From Sphaerochaetaceae bacterium (GTDB lineage Bacteria; Spirochaetota; Spirochaetia; Sphaerochaetales; Sphaerochaetaceae), in NCBI GenBank assembly GCA_016302165.1, contig JAEDOD010000006.1, forward strand, positions 1 through 40,593: a DNA stretch of 40,593 nucleotides, read 5' to 3'. The position numbers and the translations under genes were made by a program. Shown here piece after piece: positions 1 through 8,288 of the stretch; the stretch's first letter is position 1; the number at the start of each line of letters is the position of its first letter. Under the pieces are notes generated by a model. That model made no database searches and had not been told where the DNA came from. It saw only the letters and a program-made list of their open reading frames with translations.

Positions 1-920
1 TCGTCTACACTATCATTGTCTTCCTGGAAGCCTTCATATACAGCTATTACAGATCCCAGCGAGTCTTCTCCAATAAAGTGACGGAGAAAGAGGAGCCTCC
101 AGTTAAAGAAGAAAGGACAGCGGAAGTCCAGGATTCCCGGGAGGAAGAGGAGGAGAAGAGAGAAGACGAAGAAGAGAATACTCCAGAAGAAGTAGAGGAA
201 AAGGAGAAAGAAGAAGAGATAGAGCCGGAAGAGACGAAGGAAGAAAAAGAGATAGTAGAAGAGAAAAAGGAGATTGAAATCCAGATTACAGAGTGTGAGG
301 AAAGAAAGGTGGACGAAAAGGAAATAGTGAAGACCACTGTCTTCATCCCTTCCTGCATCTATCGTGAAATTCCAATTGAAGTGGATGAAATAAAGCTTAC
401 TGTCCTCAGCGAAAGCACCTATGTCAGAATTGGTGTCTCCAACAGGTCCAACACTGTCTTCACTTCCACTTCCTGGATTACAGGAACAGGAAGAGTCTTC
501 AATTCAAGGAAAGTGATCAGAGGTGGAGAGCACACAGAGATCTTTGCCTCCATAAACTGTCCTACGGACCGTATAGAGTTCTCTCTCCATTCAGTCACCT
601 ATAGTGACGGAAGGGAAGAGATGACAGAAGGAAAGACTCTTCTTCCAAAGGCTGAGAGAATTGAGCTTTCTTCCCTTTCCAAGGATGACAGATACCCTTA
701 TTTCCTCTCATCCTACCTCTCTGAAAAGAAGATTGAAGCAAAGCTAGCATATTCCACTTCCGCCCTATCCCATGTATACATCTGTCCACGGTGCGGAGCC
801 TCTGTGGTGGATGAAGACAAGTGCCCCATTTGCGGTCTGGAGAAAGAGAAGGCAGAGCTCTTCTCACCTTCAGCCGTCCTCTCTTCCTTCCAGAAGGCCA
901 AAGGAGTGGAGAAAGAATGA
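1..920 (+). CDS. Membrane-anchored acidic protein with C-terminal zinc ribbon (5' partial)
   Basis: The reading frame (codons from base 3) is open to the left edge, so the true start lies outside the window. The first GTG in frame at 78 is probably not the start, because the 25 codons before it encode a hydrophobic, aromatic segment (VYTIIVFLEAF...) that looks like a transmembrane anchor. It is followed by about 65 residues very rich in Glu and Lys, probably an extended charged linker, then a beta-rich region of about 110 residues. Near the C-terminus is a zinc ribbon with two knuckles, CPRC and CPIC, 11 residues apart. I do not recognise the family. The zinc ribbon and linker suggest a membrane-tethered scaffold or binding protein. 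The stop overlaps the next gene by 4 bases (ATGA), so the two are probably translationally coupled. Confidence 0.75.
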   Translation, partial: VYTIIVFLEAFIYSYYRSQRVFSNKVTEKEEPPVKEERTAEVQDSREEEEEKREDEEENTPEEVEEKEKEEEIEPEETKEEKEIVEEKKEIEIQITECEERKVDEKEIVKTTVFIPSCIYREIPIEVDEIKLTVLSESTYVRIGVSNRSNTVFTSTSWITGTGRVFNSRKVIRGGEHTEIFASINCPTDRIEFSLHSVTYSDGREEMTEGKTLLPKAERIELSSLSKDDRYPYFLSSYLSEKKIEAKLAYSTSALSHVYICPRCGASVVDEDKCPICGLEKEKAELFSPSAVLSSFQKAKGVEKE

Positions 921-1711
921 AGTATGCTGTAATAGGCGGCTCCCTTTCAGGCCTTGCCATACAGACAATTGAAGAGCTGAAGAAAAGGGACTTCCATATA
1001 TTTGCACTGGATATCAGAAATGAGGAAAGGGAGGAAAACGGAATCACATATATCCGCACTGACCTTACCAAAAACGAAGAGATAGAAAGAGCCAAGAGGA
1101 TCGTGGAGGAGAAGACAGATTCCCTTTCCTTCATTGCAAACTTCTCAGGATGCGTAATACTGGGCTCCCTCTTCGAGAATGCTGAAGGGAAGGCGGAAAG
1201 AATATTCTCCCTGAATTTCTTCACCACTTTCAACTTCAACAGAATCTTCATTCCCATGGTAATGAAGGAAAAGGGAAAGGTGGTGGTCATATCCAGCGAA
1301 TATGGAAAGATTGCGGCCATTCCCCTCCATGGCTACTATCCTGCATCCAAGCATGCCGTGGAAGCATATGCTGATTCCCTAAGACGGGAGCTGAAGCCAA
1401 GCGGAGTAAAAGTCATAACAATTAGGCCTGGAGCCTTCAAGACAGCCATGCAGGGCGCTGTGGAAGGACAGTTTGAGGCCCTCCTCAATGAAACTTCCCT
1501 CTACAAGGCTCCCTTGAGAAGAATGAAGCACATAATGGTGGGAGAGCTTAAAAAGGCCAAGGATCCGGAAAAGCTGGGAAGAAAGGTGGCTAAAATTGCT
1601 TCCCTTTCCCATCCCCGTGCCCACTACAACATCGGAAACAGCTTCAAGATGAAGCTTATGACACTGGTTCCGTCCCCCCTTCTTGACTGGATCTTCACTC
1701 TATTCTTCTGA
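917..1711 (+). CDS. Short-chain dehydrogenase/reductase (SDR)
   Basis: This 264-residue protein has a Rossmann N-terminus (VIGGSLSGLA), an NFSG motif equivalent to the SDR NNAG, a catalytic Ser in VVISSEYG, and the active-site YxxxK in YYPASKHAVEAY, followed by IRPGAFKT. This is the classical SDR layout, so it should be an NAD(P)-dependent oxidoreductase. The glycine motif is atypical: the usual TGxxxGxG Thr is Gly. The substrate cannot be told. The ATG at 917 was chosen over an upstream in-frame ATG at 821 because it starts just before the Rossmann strand and overlaps the previous stop as ATGA. Its stop codon directly abuts the stop of priA on the other strand, and I see no terminator between them. 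Confidence 0.85.
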   Translation: MKYAVIGGSLSGLAIQTIEELKKRDFHIFALDIRNEEREENGITYIRTDLTKNEEIERAKRIVEEKTDSLSFIANFSGCVILGSLFENAEGKAERIFSLNFFTTFNFNRIFIPMVMKEKGKVVVISSEYGKIAAIPLHGYYPASKHAVEAYADSLRRELKPSGVKVITIRPGAFKTAMQGAVEGQFEALLNETSLYKAPLRRMKHIMVGELKKAKDPEKLGRKVAKIASLSHPRAHYNIGNSFKMKLMTLVPSPLLDWIFTLFF

Positions 1712-3673
1712 TCAGAACAGATTCATGGGATCCACATCCACCTCCAGGTGAAGGGAAGAGGGAAGGCGGAAAATATCCAGAAGTTTTCTGGAAAAGCTGA
1801 GAAGCGCAGAAATATCTGTGGACCTGAGAAGCACATGCCATCTCCACTGGCCTGCCATCTTTTCCACAAGGCATGGAGAAGGAGAGAACACTTCTATTTC
1901 GTCAGCATCTTCAGCTTCCTTATCAGCAATCTCTCCCAAGGCTTCAGTAGCCTCTCTGACCTTATCTTCGCTTTTTCCCCTGATGGTAAGGTTCACCAGT
2001 CTTGAGAAGGGAGGAAAGAGAGTCTCCCGACGCTCAGAGATTTCCCGGTCATAGAAAGTTTCAAGATCATTCTGGGCTGCAGCCTGTATTGGGGGAGCTG
2101 TAGGCTGAGTGGTCTGGATTATCACCAGCCCGTCGTCCCTATACCGCCCTGCTCTTCCTGCCACCTGGTGAAGCAGGTCGAAGGTCCTTTCTCCAGAGCG
2201 GAAATCCGGCATAGCCAGAGAGGAGTCTGCATTCAGGACTCCCACCAGGGAAACCTTTGGAAAGTTCAAGCCCTTGGCTATCATCTGTGTTCCAAGAAGA
2301 ATATCAATTTCCCCCTTACGGAAACGGGAAAGAATTTCTCTTGTCTTCTCCCCGTCTCCACCTGTAACATCAGTGTCTAATCTTTCAATGGAAGCAAAGG
2401 GGAAAAGGGCTCTGGCCTCCTCTTCTGCGTTTTCTGTGCCATAGCCCTTGGGAGCAATGTCCATGCTTCCGCATTCAGGGCATTTTTCCACTAGAGGAGC
2501 GGAATATCCGCAGGTGTGGCACACCAGTCTTCCCTTCGCCTTGTGATATGTAAGGGACACAGAGCAATTCGGGCACTCCATGATGTGGCCGCAGGTCCTG
2601 CACTCATAGCCATAGGTAAAGCCCCGCCTGTTGAGAAAGAGTATTACTCCCTTCTTCTCCTTTAAGGCCTTTCTGATTTCATCCTCCAGAAGAAGACTGA
2701 TATTCCTCTTCTCACCCTTCATGTCCACCACTCTGATTTTTGGGAATTTGGCTTCACCTATACGGTTCTTCATCACCACAGTCTTTATTCTCATGGACCT
2801 CATGAGATTCCAGGCCTCCAGGGATGGAGTTGCAGATCCCATTATGAGCTGGGCCTTCCATCTGCCAGCCCTGAACTGGGCCACCTGTCTGGCGTGGTAC
2901 CGGGGAGAGGAGCCGGATTTGTAGGCACCTTCATGCTCTTCATCGATTATTACCAGACCAAGATTCCTGAAGGGAGCGAAGACGCTGCTTCTGGCTCCCA
3001 CCACCAGGTCCACCTCTCCATTCATTATGCTGTTCCAGGCCTTCAGTCTCTGGGATGGAGTAAGGGCGGAGTGAAGAATGGCTACTCTGCCGTTGAACCT
3101 GGCATAAACTTCACCGCTTATCTGATGGGAAAGGGTTATTTCAGGAACCAGGTATAACACCTGCCTCCCTTCCCTTATTACATCCTCTGCTCGCCTTAGG
3201 TAAACCTCGCTTTTTCCGCTTCCTGTAACTCCATACACATAGAATGTGCTCTTTGGATAGGAGCGGATCCTCTCCAAGGCACTTTCCTGCTCAGACGTAA
3301 GCTTCTCCACAGGAGAGAAGGAGGAGAGGGAAAAGAATGGGGAGACTTCGCTTTCCCTCCGTCCGGAAGGAATCATCATGGAAAGGTTCACTCCCACAGG
3401 AGATAGATACATGGCCTTCATCCACCTGGCTGTATCCAACAGGTCCTTGTTGAAGACAGCCTCCTTGTCTACAACACGGTCAATTGCCTTGATGGAGAAT
3501 TGGCCTTCAGGTTCATTTTCTGTCTCCTCGATTACGAAGGCTGTCTTTCTGGATGAGCCGAAGGGAACCATGACCCTTCGTCCGAAAAGGACCTCCTCCT
3601 CATATTTCTCAGGAACAGAATATGTGAACTCCCCTTCAAAGGGGACGGCCAGCACAACCTTCACCCACTTCAC
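1712..3673 (-). CDS. priA: Primosomal protein N' (replication restart helicase PriA)
   Basis: The 653-residue product is a superfamily 2 helicase that reloads the replisome at stalled forks. The N-terminal DNA-binding domain (about residues 1-105) is followed by Walker A GVTGSGKS at 148-155, Walker B DEEH at 244-247, and a cysteine-rich zinc-binding insertion with four CxxC pairs at about 357-400. The C-terminal helicase motifs include GTQMIAKGLNFP and a QVAGRAGR motif. The start is a GTG whose TGA overlaps the stop of the upstream glycosylase gene (GTGA), with AAGGAG about 11 bases upstream. It is the last gene of a long minus-strand run and somewhat shorter than E. coli PriA (732 residues). 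Confidence 0.97.
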   Translation of the reverse strand: MKWVKVVLAVPFEGEFTYSVPEKYEEEVLFGRRVMVPFGSSRKTAFVIEETENEPEGQFSIKAIDRVVDKEAVFNKDLLDTARWMKAMYLSPVGVNLSMMIPSGRRESEVSPFFSLSSFSPVEKLTSEQESALERIRSYPKSTFYVYGVTGSGKSEVYLRRAEDVIREGRQVLYLVPEITLSHQISGEVYARFNGRVAILHSALTPSQRLKAWNSIMNGEVDLVVGARSSVFAPFRNLGLVIIDEEHEGAYKSGSSPRYHARQVAQFRAGRWKAQLIMGSATPSLEAWNLMRSMRIKTVVMKNRIGEAKFPKIRVVDMKGEKRNISLLLEDEIRKALKEKKGVILFLNRRGFTYGYECRTCGHIMECPNCSVSLTYHKAKGRLVCHTCGYSAPLVEKCPECGSMDIAPKGYGTENAEEEARALFPFASIERLDTDVTGGDGEKTREILSRFRKGEIDILLGTQMIAKGLNFPKVSLVGVLNADSSLAMPDFRSGERTFDLLHQVAGRAGRYRDDGLVIIQTTQPTAPPIQAAAQNDLETFYDREISERRETLFPPFSRLVNLTIRGKSEDKVREATEALGEIADKEAEDADEIEVFSPSPCLVEKMAGQWRWHVLLRSTDISALLSFSRKLLDIFRLPSSLHLEVDVDPMNLF

Positions 3674-4338
3674 TTTTCTTCATTCTCCTTAAGGAAAGCG
3701 GAGATAAGCTGGAGATCCTCCCAGATTGGAGCTCTCAGGCTTCTGTCCTTCACCAGGTCCTCCGGGGAGTAGGTGCAGAACACAGGAATGGAGTTAATGG
3801 AGAATCTTCTTCCCCTGAAAAGGGAGAAGTCTGAGCTACGGCGGAGCATGTACTCTGCCGTAGAGGAACCAAGAAGGACCATGGCCCTAGGCTTCAGCCT
3901 TTCCATTTCACTTTTCAGATGCTTTCTGCACACATCTGCATATTCCTTCCTGAACTCCTTTACAGGACACTTTATGAGGGTAGTGAGAGCAATGTCTGAA
4001 CGCTTGAGGCCCATGGCCATAAGCCATTTATTGAAGTAGTCCCTTCCTCCATCAGAAAGAATGGTGAAACCTTCTGGAAATGGGGCCACGAACATAAGTA
4101 GGGGCTGGGGATTGAGAATCGGAAGGGCATAGGACTGACGGGAGAAGCAGCCGGAGCAGTCATGGCAGGATTCAAGATCCTCAGCGCTATCCTGTGCGTG
4201 CTGGACACTCTCCCTTTTCTCCTCAGACACTGAGTATTCCAGGAACTCCCTCCTTTCAGAGAGATTATCTCCCTTCACCACGCTCTCTGCTCCATCCAGG
4301 AGGGAAAGGAAAGCTTCAAGAGTTAAATTATCGGCCAT
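3670..4338 (-). CDS. Uracil-DNA glycosylase family 4-like protein with degenerate active site
   Basis: The 222-residue protein keeps the iron-sulfur pattern of family 4 UDGs: a CSGC pair (Cys61/Cys64) and two later cysteines (Cys124 in TLIKCP, Cys137). It also keeps the family 'KP.A.VLLGSSTAE' strand (about 149-162). The motif that normally reads GE.PG is replaced here by VAPFPEG (84-90), and the usual HP.xLL motif near the C-terminus reads YSPEDL (190-195). Uracil excision is therefore uncertain, though a [4Fe-4S] fold is likely. The N-terminus has an extra segment of about 50 residues. The ATG at 4338 was preferred over the longer frame to 4368 because GAGGAGG lies just upstream. It overlaps truA by 11 bases and priA by 4. 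Confidence 0.75.
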   Translation of the reverse strand: MADNLTLEAFLSLLDGAESVVKGDNLSERREFLEYSVSEEKRESVQHAQDSAEDLESCHDCSGCFSRQSYALPILNPQPLLMFVAPFPEGFTILSDGGRDYFNKWLMAMGLKRSDIALTTLIKCPVKEFRKEYADVCRKHLKSEMERLKPRAMVLLGSSTAEYMLRRSSDFSLFRGRRFSINSIPVFCTYSPEDLVKDRSLRAPIWEDLQLISAFLKENEEK

Positions 4339-5170
4339 GCTCTTCCTCCTCAAACCAAAGATATTCATTCTCGTCGTAGCTTATTCTGGCAAGATATAGG
4401 CCGGAGGAAGGAGCTGTCCGGAGAGCTTTCTCCCTATTCTTCGCATTCAGCCTCTCTAGAAAGGCAGAGCTGTCTTCACCGAGAGCTGCGCTATCCAGCA
4501 TGGTCCCCACCATACTTCTCACCTGTCTGTAGAGGAAAGCATTTCCTGTAACCTTATATCTGTAGACAGTATGGGAAAGCATATCCTTCTCTTCTGTCCA
4601 CTCTGACTCGTAGATGTCACGGACCTTGGATTCCGACATATCCTTTGAAGAGCAGAAGGTAGAGAAATCGTGAGTTCCCTTCAACACATCCGCGTATGAG
4701 TTAAGAAGGGAAATGGAAGGAAGGGACCTGACTCCTGTGACTCTTCCTTCGTCGAAGGGCAGCATCTGGTCCATTCTCTTTATGTAGTACCAATATTCCC
4801 TTGCCATAGCTGTAAAGCGGGCATGGAATACACCTTCAGGCTCCCAGGAGGAAAGAATCCTTACGCTTCCGGGAAGCATGGTATTGAGAATCACAGCAAA
4901 CTTTTCGGCCGAGATGGAGGAGTTGGTATCAAAATGGGCCACCTGCCCCAAGGCATGGACCCCGCTATCTGTACGGCCTGAGCCCTGAAGAAAGACCTTT
5001 TCTCCAAGAACCTTCTCCAATGCCTCCTCAATTGTCTCCTGGACAGTCGGAGAATTATCCTGAATCTGCCAACCATGCCAGGAGCCCCCGTCATAGCTTA
5101 CGAGAAGGGCAATCCTTCTTTTGTCTTGAGGCATTTCAACTTCAGGTCTATGCCAATCCTTCCGGCTCAC
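4328..5170 (-). CDS. truA: tRNA pseudouridine synthase A (positions 38-40)
   Basis: TruA converts uridines 38-40 in tRNA anticodon stems to pseudouridine. The sequence carries the conserved SYDGG..HGWQ entry strand, QETIEEAL, the catalytic motif GRTDSGVHA with its Asp, and the C-terminal YRVR-like region FLYRQVRSMVGT. Length (280 residues) is normal for the family. The best-supported start is GTG at 5170, which overlaps the acpS TGA and has GGAGG 4 bases upstream. An ATG at 5134 is an alternative but has a weaker ribosome-binding site. The gene sits between acpS and the UDG-like gene with overlaps on both sides. Confidence 0.95.
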   Translation of the reverse strand: MSRKDWHRPEVEMPQDKRRIALLVSYDGGSWHGWQIQDNSPTVQETIEEALEKVLGEKVFLQGSGRTDSGVHALGQVAHFDTNSSISAEKFAVILNTMLPGSVRILSSWEPEGVFHARFTAMAREYWYYIKRMDQMLPFDEGRVTGVRSLPSISLLNSYADVLKGTHDFSTFCSSKDMSESKVRDIYESEWTEEKDMLSHTVYRYKVTGNAFLYRQVRSMVGTMLDSAALGEDSSAFLERLNAKNREKALRTAPSSGLYLARISYDENEYLWFEEEEHGR

Positions 5171-5508
5171 TCTTCCTCCCAGATGGCCATAGCCACGCTA
5201 TATTCCCTTTCATGGGAAATGGAGATGTGGAAACATGGATCCTCCATTCCCCTGATTCTCACCTTCGGGCATCCGGAAGCCTCTTCATAGGTCTCCACAT
5301 CCTTAGGCCCTAAGGATGTAAATCCGGTGCCCATGGCCTTGGAGACAGCCTCCTTCACAGCAAAGCGGGAAGCATAATACTGGTCCTTTACAGTTCTCTT
5401 CTCCCCCTCCTGGATTTCAAGCTGGGTGAAGATTTTCTCAAGGAAGTTCATGCCTTTACCTGAAAATCTGGAGTTTTCCACAATGTCGACACCGATGCCC
5501 TTTACCAT
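5167..5508 (-). CDS. acpS: Holo-[acyl-carrier-protein] synthase
   Basis: AcpS transfers 4'-phosphopantetheine from CoA to acyl carrier protein in fatty acid synthesis. The 113-residue protein has the N-terminal GVDIVE motif with its metal-binding Asp, the F(A)VKEAVSKAMGTG motif with the second metal-binding Glu, and HISISHE near the C-terminus, all typical of the small trimeric bacterial AcpS. Its ATG overlaps the ybbR stop by one base (TAATG) and its TGA overlaps the truA GTG start, so it is embedded in a translationally coupled run. Confidence 0.96.
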   Translation of the reverse strand: MVKGIGVDIVENSRFSGKGMNFLEKIFTQLEIQEGEKRTVKDQYYASRFAVKEAVSKAMGTGFTSLGPKDVETYEEASGCPKVRIRGMEDPCFHISISHEREYSVAMAIWEEE

Positions 5509-5921
5509 TACTGATCTCCACCGCTCTGGAACAGAATTCTCATGGTGGCAGGATTAGCCTTGATGGTAAGGCCATAGGAAGAGAAGATATCGTTATCGTA
5601 GTCCAGGTAGACTACTCTTCTTGCTATTCCCTCCTCCCCTACATCAGAGAAATCCACAGAAGCTGTAATCAGGGAAGGATCCACCAGGTAGACGATGTCA
5701 TCATCACCTGTAATCACCACATCGATGGACTCAGGCACCAGAGACGCTGGCTTCAGGTCACTGCTGCCGTCAATGTAGACAGTAACAGGAATGGTCACCA
5801 CCCTATCTGTCACGTTAAGGAATCTTACAGCCACCACTATAGCCAGAGCCGCAAGGAATGAGAAAACCTTTATCACCCAGTTGCCGAATATGGCGGAGGA
5901 GAACTTATTCTTTGTCTGCAT
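5508..5921 (-). CDS. Short YbbR-domain protein (CdaR-like partner of CdaA)
   Basis: This 137-residue protein has one N-terminal transmembrane helix (about 14-32) and one YbbR-type beta domain (about 38-132). YbbR/CdaR proteins are the usual neighbours of the diadenylate cyclase CdaA and modulate it from outside the membrane. Bacillus CdaR carries several YbbR repeats, so this is a minimal version with one. The ATG at 5921 is preferred over 5927: the GGAGG is 6 bases from 5921 but directly adjacent to 5927. The gene overlaps the cdaA 3' end by 17 bases. No glmM follows, unlike the common cdaA-cdaR-glmM arrangement. Confidence 0.82.
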   Translation of the reverse strand: MQTKNKFSSAIFGNWVIKVFSFLAALAIVVAVRFLNVTDRVVTIPVTVYIDGSSDLKPASLVPESIDVVITGDDDIVYLVDPSLITASVDFSDVGEEGIARRVVYLDYDNDIFSSYGLTIKANPATMRILFQSGGDQ

Positions 5922-6735
5922 TGTCATCCTCCTTCTGGCTGCTGTCGATCTTCTGGATTTCAGTCAAAGCCATATCCTTGCCGCTGAGAAGCATGATAAG
6001 CATGCTCTTTATCCTGTCTGTGTCCAGGTCATAGTAGATGTTTGCGTTATAGGCCAGTGAAATTGCCCCTGTCTCCTCACTTACAATCAGGATTACAGCA
6101 TCAGACTCTTCGCTGAGACCCAAGGCGGCACGGTGCCTTGTTCCGAAAGTATCCTGAATTGAAGTCTGCTTGGACAGTGGAAGATAGCATGCTGCATAGG
6201 TACACTTTCCACCCTGGATCACACAGGCTCCATCATGAAGAGGAGTATCGTGGTCAAAGATGGTGAGAATCAGGTTGGCGCTCAAATCCGCATTTAGCTT
6301 GGTTCCTGTTTCGTATATGCTCTTCAGGTCTGTGTGGCGGGGAAAGATTATCAATGCTCCCCTTTTCTTTGTCACAAGGTTGGCGCAGGCGTTAAGGACG
6401 CTGTCCAGCTGGCTGGCTGAGGTCTGGGAGGAACGGAAGATTCCCCTTCTCCTGGATCCTGAGAAGGAACGCCTCAATTCCGGAGCATAGAAGACTCCAA
6501 GGAACATGACGATAGGAACCAGGAGAAACTTCAGCAGCGTCAAGATAACCTTCAGATCCAGAACATAGGAAAAGCCATAGAGCACCACCACGCCCAGAAG
6601 GAAGACAGCAATCTCCTTGGCTCTAGTCTCTGCCACAGCCACGTAGAGCTTGTATATGATATATGTAAGTATCGCTGTCTCCGCCATCATCTTCAGGTAA
6701 TCGGCAGAAGACAGACTGGAGAATAACTCAGACAT
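5905..6735 (-). CDS. cdaA: Diadenylate cyclase, membrane-bound (c-di-AMP synthase)
   Basis: CdaA makes the second messenger c-di-AMP from two ATP. The 276-residue protein has three N-terminal membrane helices (about 19-36, 41-60, 63-83) and a cytoplasmic DAC domain with the catalytic DGA motif at 168-170 and the nucleotide-binding GTRHRAA at 198-204. Both are intact, so activity is expected. The ATG at 6735 has a GAGG just upstream and starts 4 bases after the glpK stop. The longer frame to 6768 would lie inside glpK. In other bacteria c-di-AMP controls potassium uptake, and ktrA/ktrB lie 18 kb away in this window. Confidence 0.95.
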   Translation of the reverse strand: MSELFSSLSSADYLKMMAETAILTYIIYKLYVAVAETRAKEIAVFLLGVVVLYGFSYVLDLKVILTLLKFLLVPIVMFLGVFYAPELRRSFSGSRRRGIFRSSQTSASQLDSVLNACANLVTKKRGALIIFPRHTDLKSIYETGTKLNADLSANLILTIFDHDTPLHDGACVIQGGKCTYAACYLPLSKQTSIQDTFGTRHRAALGLSEESDAVILIVSEETGAISLAYNANIYYDLDTDRIKSMLIMLLSGKDMALTEIQKIDSSQKEDDNADKE

Positions 6736-6739
6736 TACC

Positions 6740-8251
6740 TCATTCCCCTTCAGCCACCACCCAGTCAAGGGTACGGCTTACAGCCTTCTTCCAGAATCCT
6801 ACCTTTTTTTGCCTTTCCTTGTCATCCATGGTGGGAGTCCATCTGGTCTGTTCCTTCCAATAGGACCTTAGCTCCTCCTTGTCTTTCCACACTCCTACAG
6901 TAAGGCCGGCAGCATATGCAGCACCCAAAGCTGTGGTCTCCACTATCACAGGCCTTATGACAGGTTTGGAGAGGATATCAGACTGGAAGGCCATAAGAGG
7001 CCAGGAATTGGTCATTCCTCCGTCAACCTTTAGGCTCTCGATCTCCACAGAGCTGTCGCTTTCCATGGCTGAGGCGATATCGTAGGCCTGGAAGGCTGTA
7101 GCTTCCAGCACAGCCCTGCAGATGTGCTCACGGGAAGCATATCCAGTAAGGCCGGCAATGACTCCCCTTGCGTCAGAACGCCAGTAGGGAGCGAAAAGTC
7201 CGGCAAAGGCAGGAACGATATATACTCCGCCACAGTCCTGCACGCTCATGGCCAGTTCGTCCAGCTCCTTGGCTGATGTAACCATCTTCAGATTGTCTCT
7301 CACCCACTGGACCAGGGATCCTGCCACAGCCACAGAGCCCTCCAGGGCATAGACAGTCTTCTCTCCCTGGATTCTGTAACCGATAGTTGTTATAAGACCA
7401 TGGCTGGAATAGCACACGTCTTCACCAATATTCAGAAGCATGAAGCATCCTGTTCCATAGGTGCACTTGCTGTTTCCCTTGTCGAAACAGGCCTGGCCAA
7501 AGAGGGCCGCCTGCTGGTCTCCCAATATTCCGCAGACAGGAATTGATGCTCCAAAAGGACCATCGGGATCAGTATAGCCATAGATTACGCCGGAAGAGGA
7601 CACTATTTCAGGTAGAGAGCTTTCCTTGACACCGAAGATCTCCAATAGCTCCTTGTCCCATTTCTCCTCCTCTATATTCATAAGCATATACCTGGATGCA
7701 TTGGTGACATCCGTCACCATCGCCTTTCCTCCTGTAAGCTTATATGTCATGTAGGTATCTATGGTTCCAAAAAGGAGACTTCCCTTCTCTTCAGCCCTCT
7801 TTACAGCAGGAACATTATCAAGAAGCCAGCGGATCTTGGAACCTGAGAAATATGGAGAGAAAAGAAGACCTGTCTTCTTTCTTATCCAATCTTCGCTGAC
7901 ACTCTTTCTCAGCTTGTTGTCTATAAAGTCTGCGCCTCTCAGGTCCTGCCACACTATGGCATTGTGATAAGGCTTACCGGTAGTCTTGTCGAAGGCGATT
8001 ACAGTCTCCCTCTGGTTGGTGATTCCCACTCCTGAAAGCTCATCACCTCTCAGTCCTGCCTTTTCCAGTGCAGACTCTATTACCAGACATGTGTTGTTCC
8101 AGATCTCTTCAGGATTATGCTCAACCCAGCCTGGACGGGGATAGATCTGCCTATGCTCCATCTGGGCAGTGGAGATTATGTTGTTCCTTTCGTCGAAGAT
8201 TATGAATCTTGTGCTGGTAGTTCCCTGGTCTAAGGCTCCTATATACTTCAT
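6740..8251 (-). CDS. glpK: Glycerol kinase
   Basis: GlpK phosphorylates glycerol to sn-glycerol-3-phosphate in the cytoplasm. The 503-residue protein matches the FGGY family throughout: DQGTTSTRFIIFD at the N-terminus, GWVEHNPEEIW, GITNQRET, IVWQDLRG, the ATP-site GDQQAALFGQ and GTGCFMLLN, and GGMTNSWPLMAFQSD near the C-terminus. These are glycerol kinase signatures rather than those of sugar kinases. The ATG has an AAGGAG 6 bases upstream. It lies 37 bases after the M16 peptidase stop, and that gap carries a possible promoter of its own. A glycerophosphodiesterase gene at 12 kb could supply glycerol phosphate from lipid head groups. Confidence 0.96.
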   Translation of the reverse strand: MKYIGALDQGTTSTRFIIFDERNNIISTAQMEHRQIYPRPGWVEHNPEEIWNNTCLVIESALEKAGLRGDELSGVGITNQRETVIAFDKTTGKPYHNAIVWQDLRGADFIDNKLRKSVSEDWIRKKTGLLFSPYFSGSKIRWLLDNVPAVKRAEEKGSLLFGTIDTYMTYKLTGGKAMVTDVTNASRYMLMNIEEEKWDKELLEIFGVKESSLPEIVSSSGVIYGYTDPDGPFGASIPVCGILGDQQAALFGQACFDKGNSKCTYGTGCFMLLNIGEDVCYSSHGLITTIGYRIQGEKTVYALEGSVAVAGSLVQWVRDNLKMVTSAKELDELAMSVQDCGGVYIVPAFAGLFAPYWRSDARGVIAGLTGYASREHICRAVLEATAFQAYDIASAMESDSSVEIESLKVDGGMTNSWPLMAFQSDILSKPVIRPVIVETTALGAAYAAGLTVGVWKDKEELRSYWKEQTRWTPTMDDKERQKKVGFWKKAVSRTLDWVVAEGE

Positions 8252-8288
8252 GTCTGCTCCTTTTTATCCATTGTACACTGTTTTTTCC

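Noticed and set aside
595..1320. A 241-residue minus-strand frame over the zinc-ribbon and SDR genes
   Set aside because: Antisense to two supported genes, with no ribosome site and no domain.
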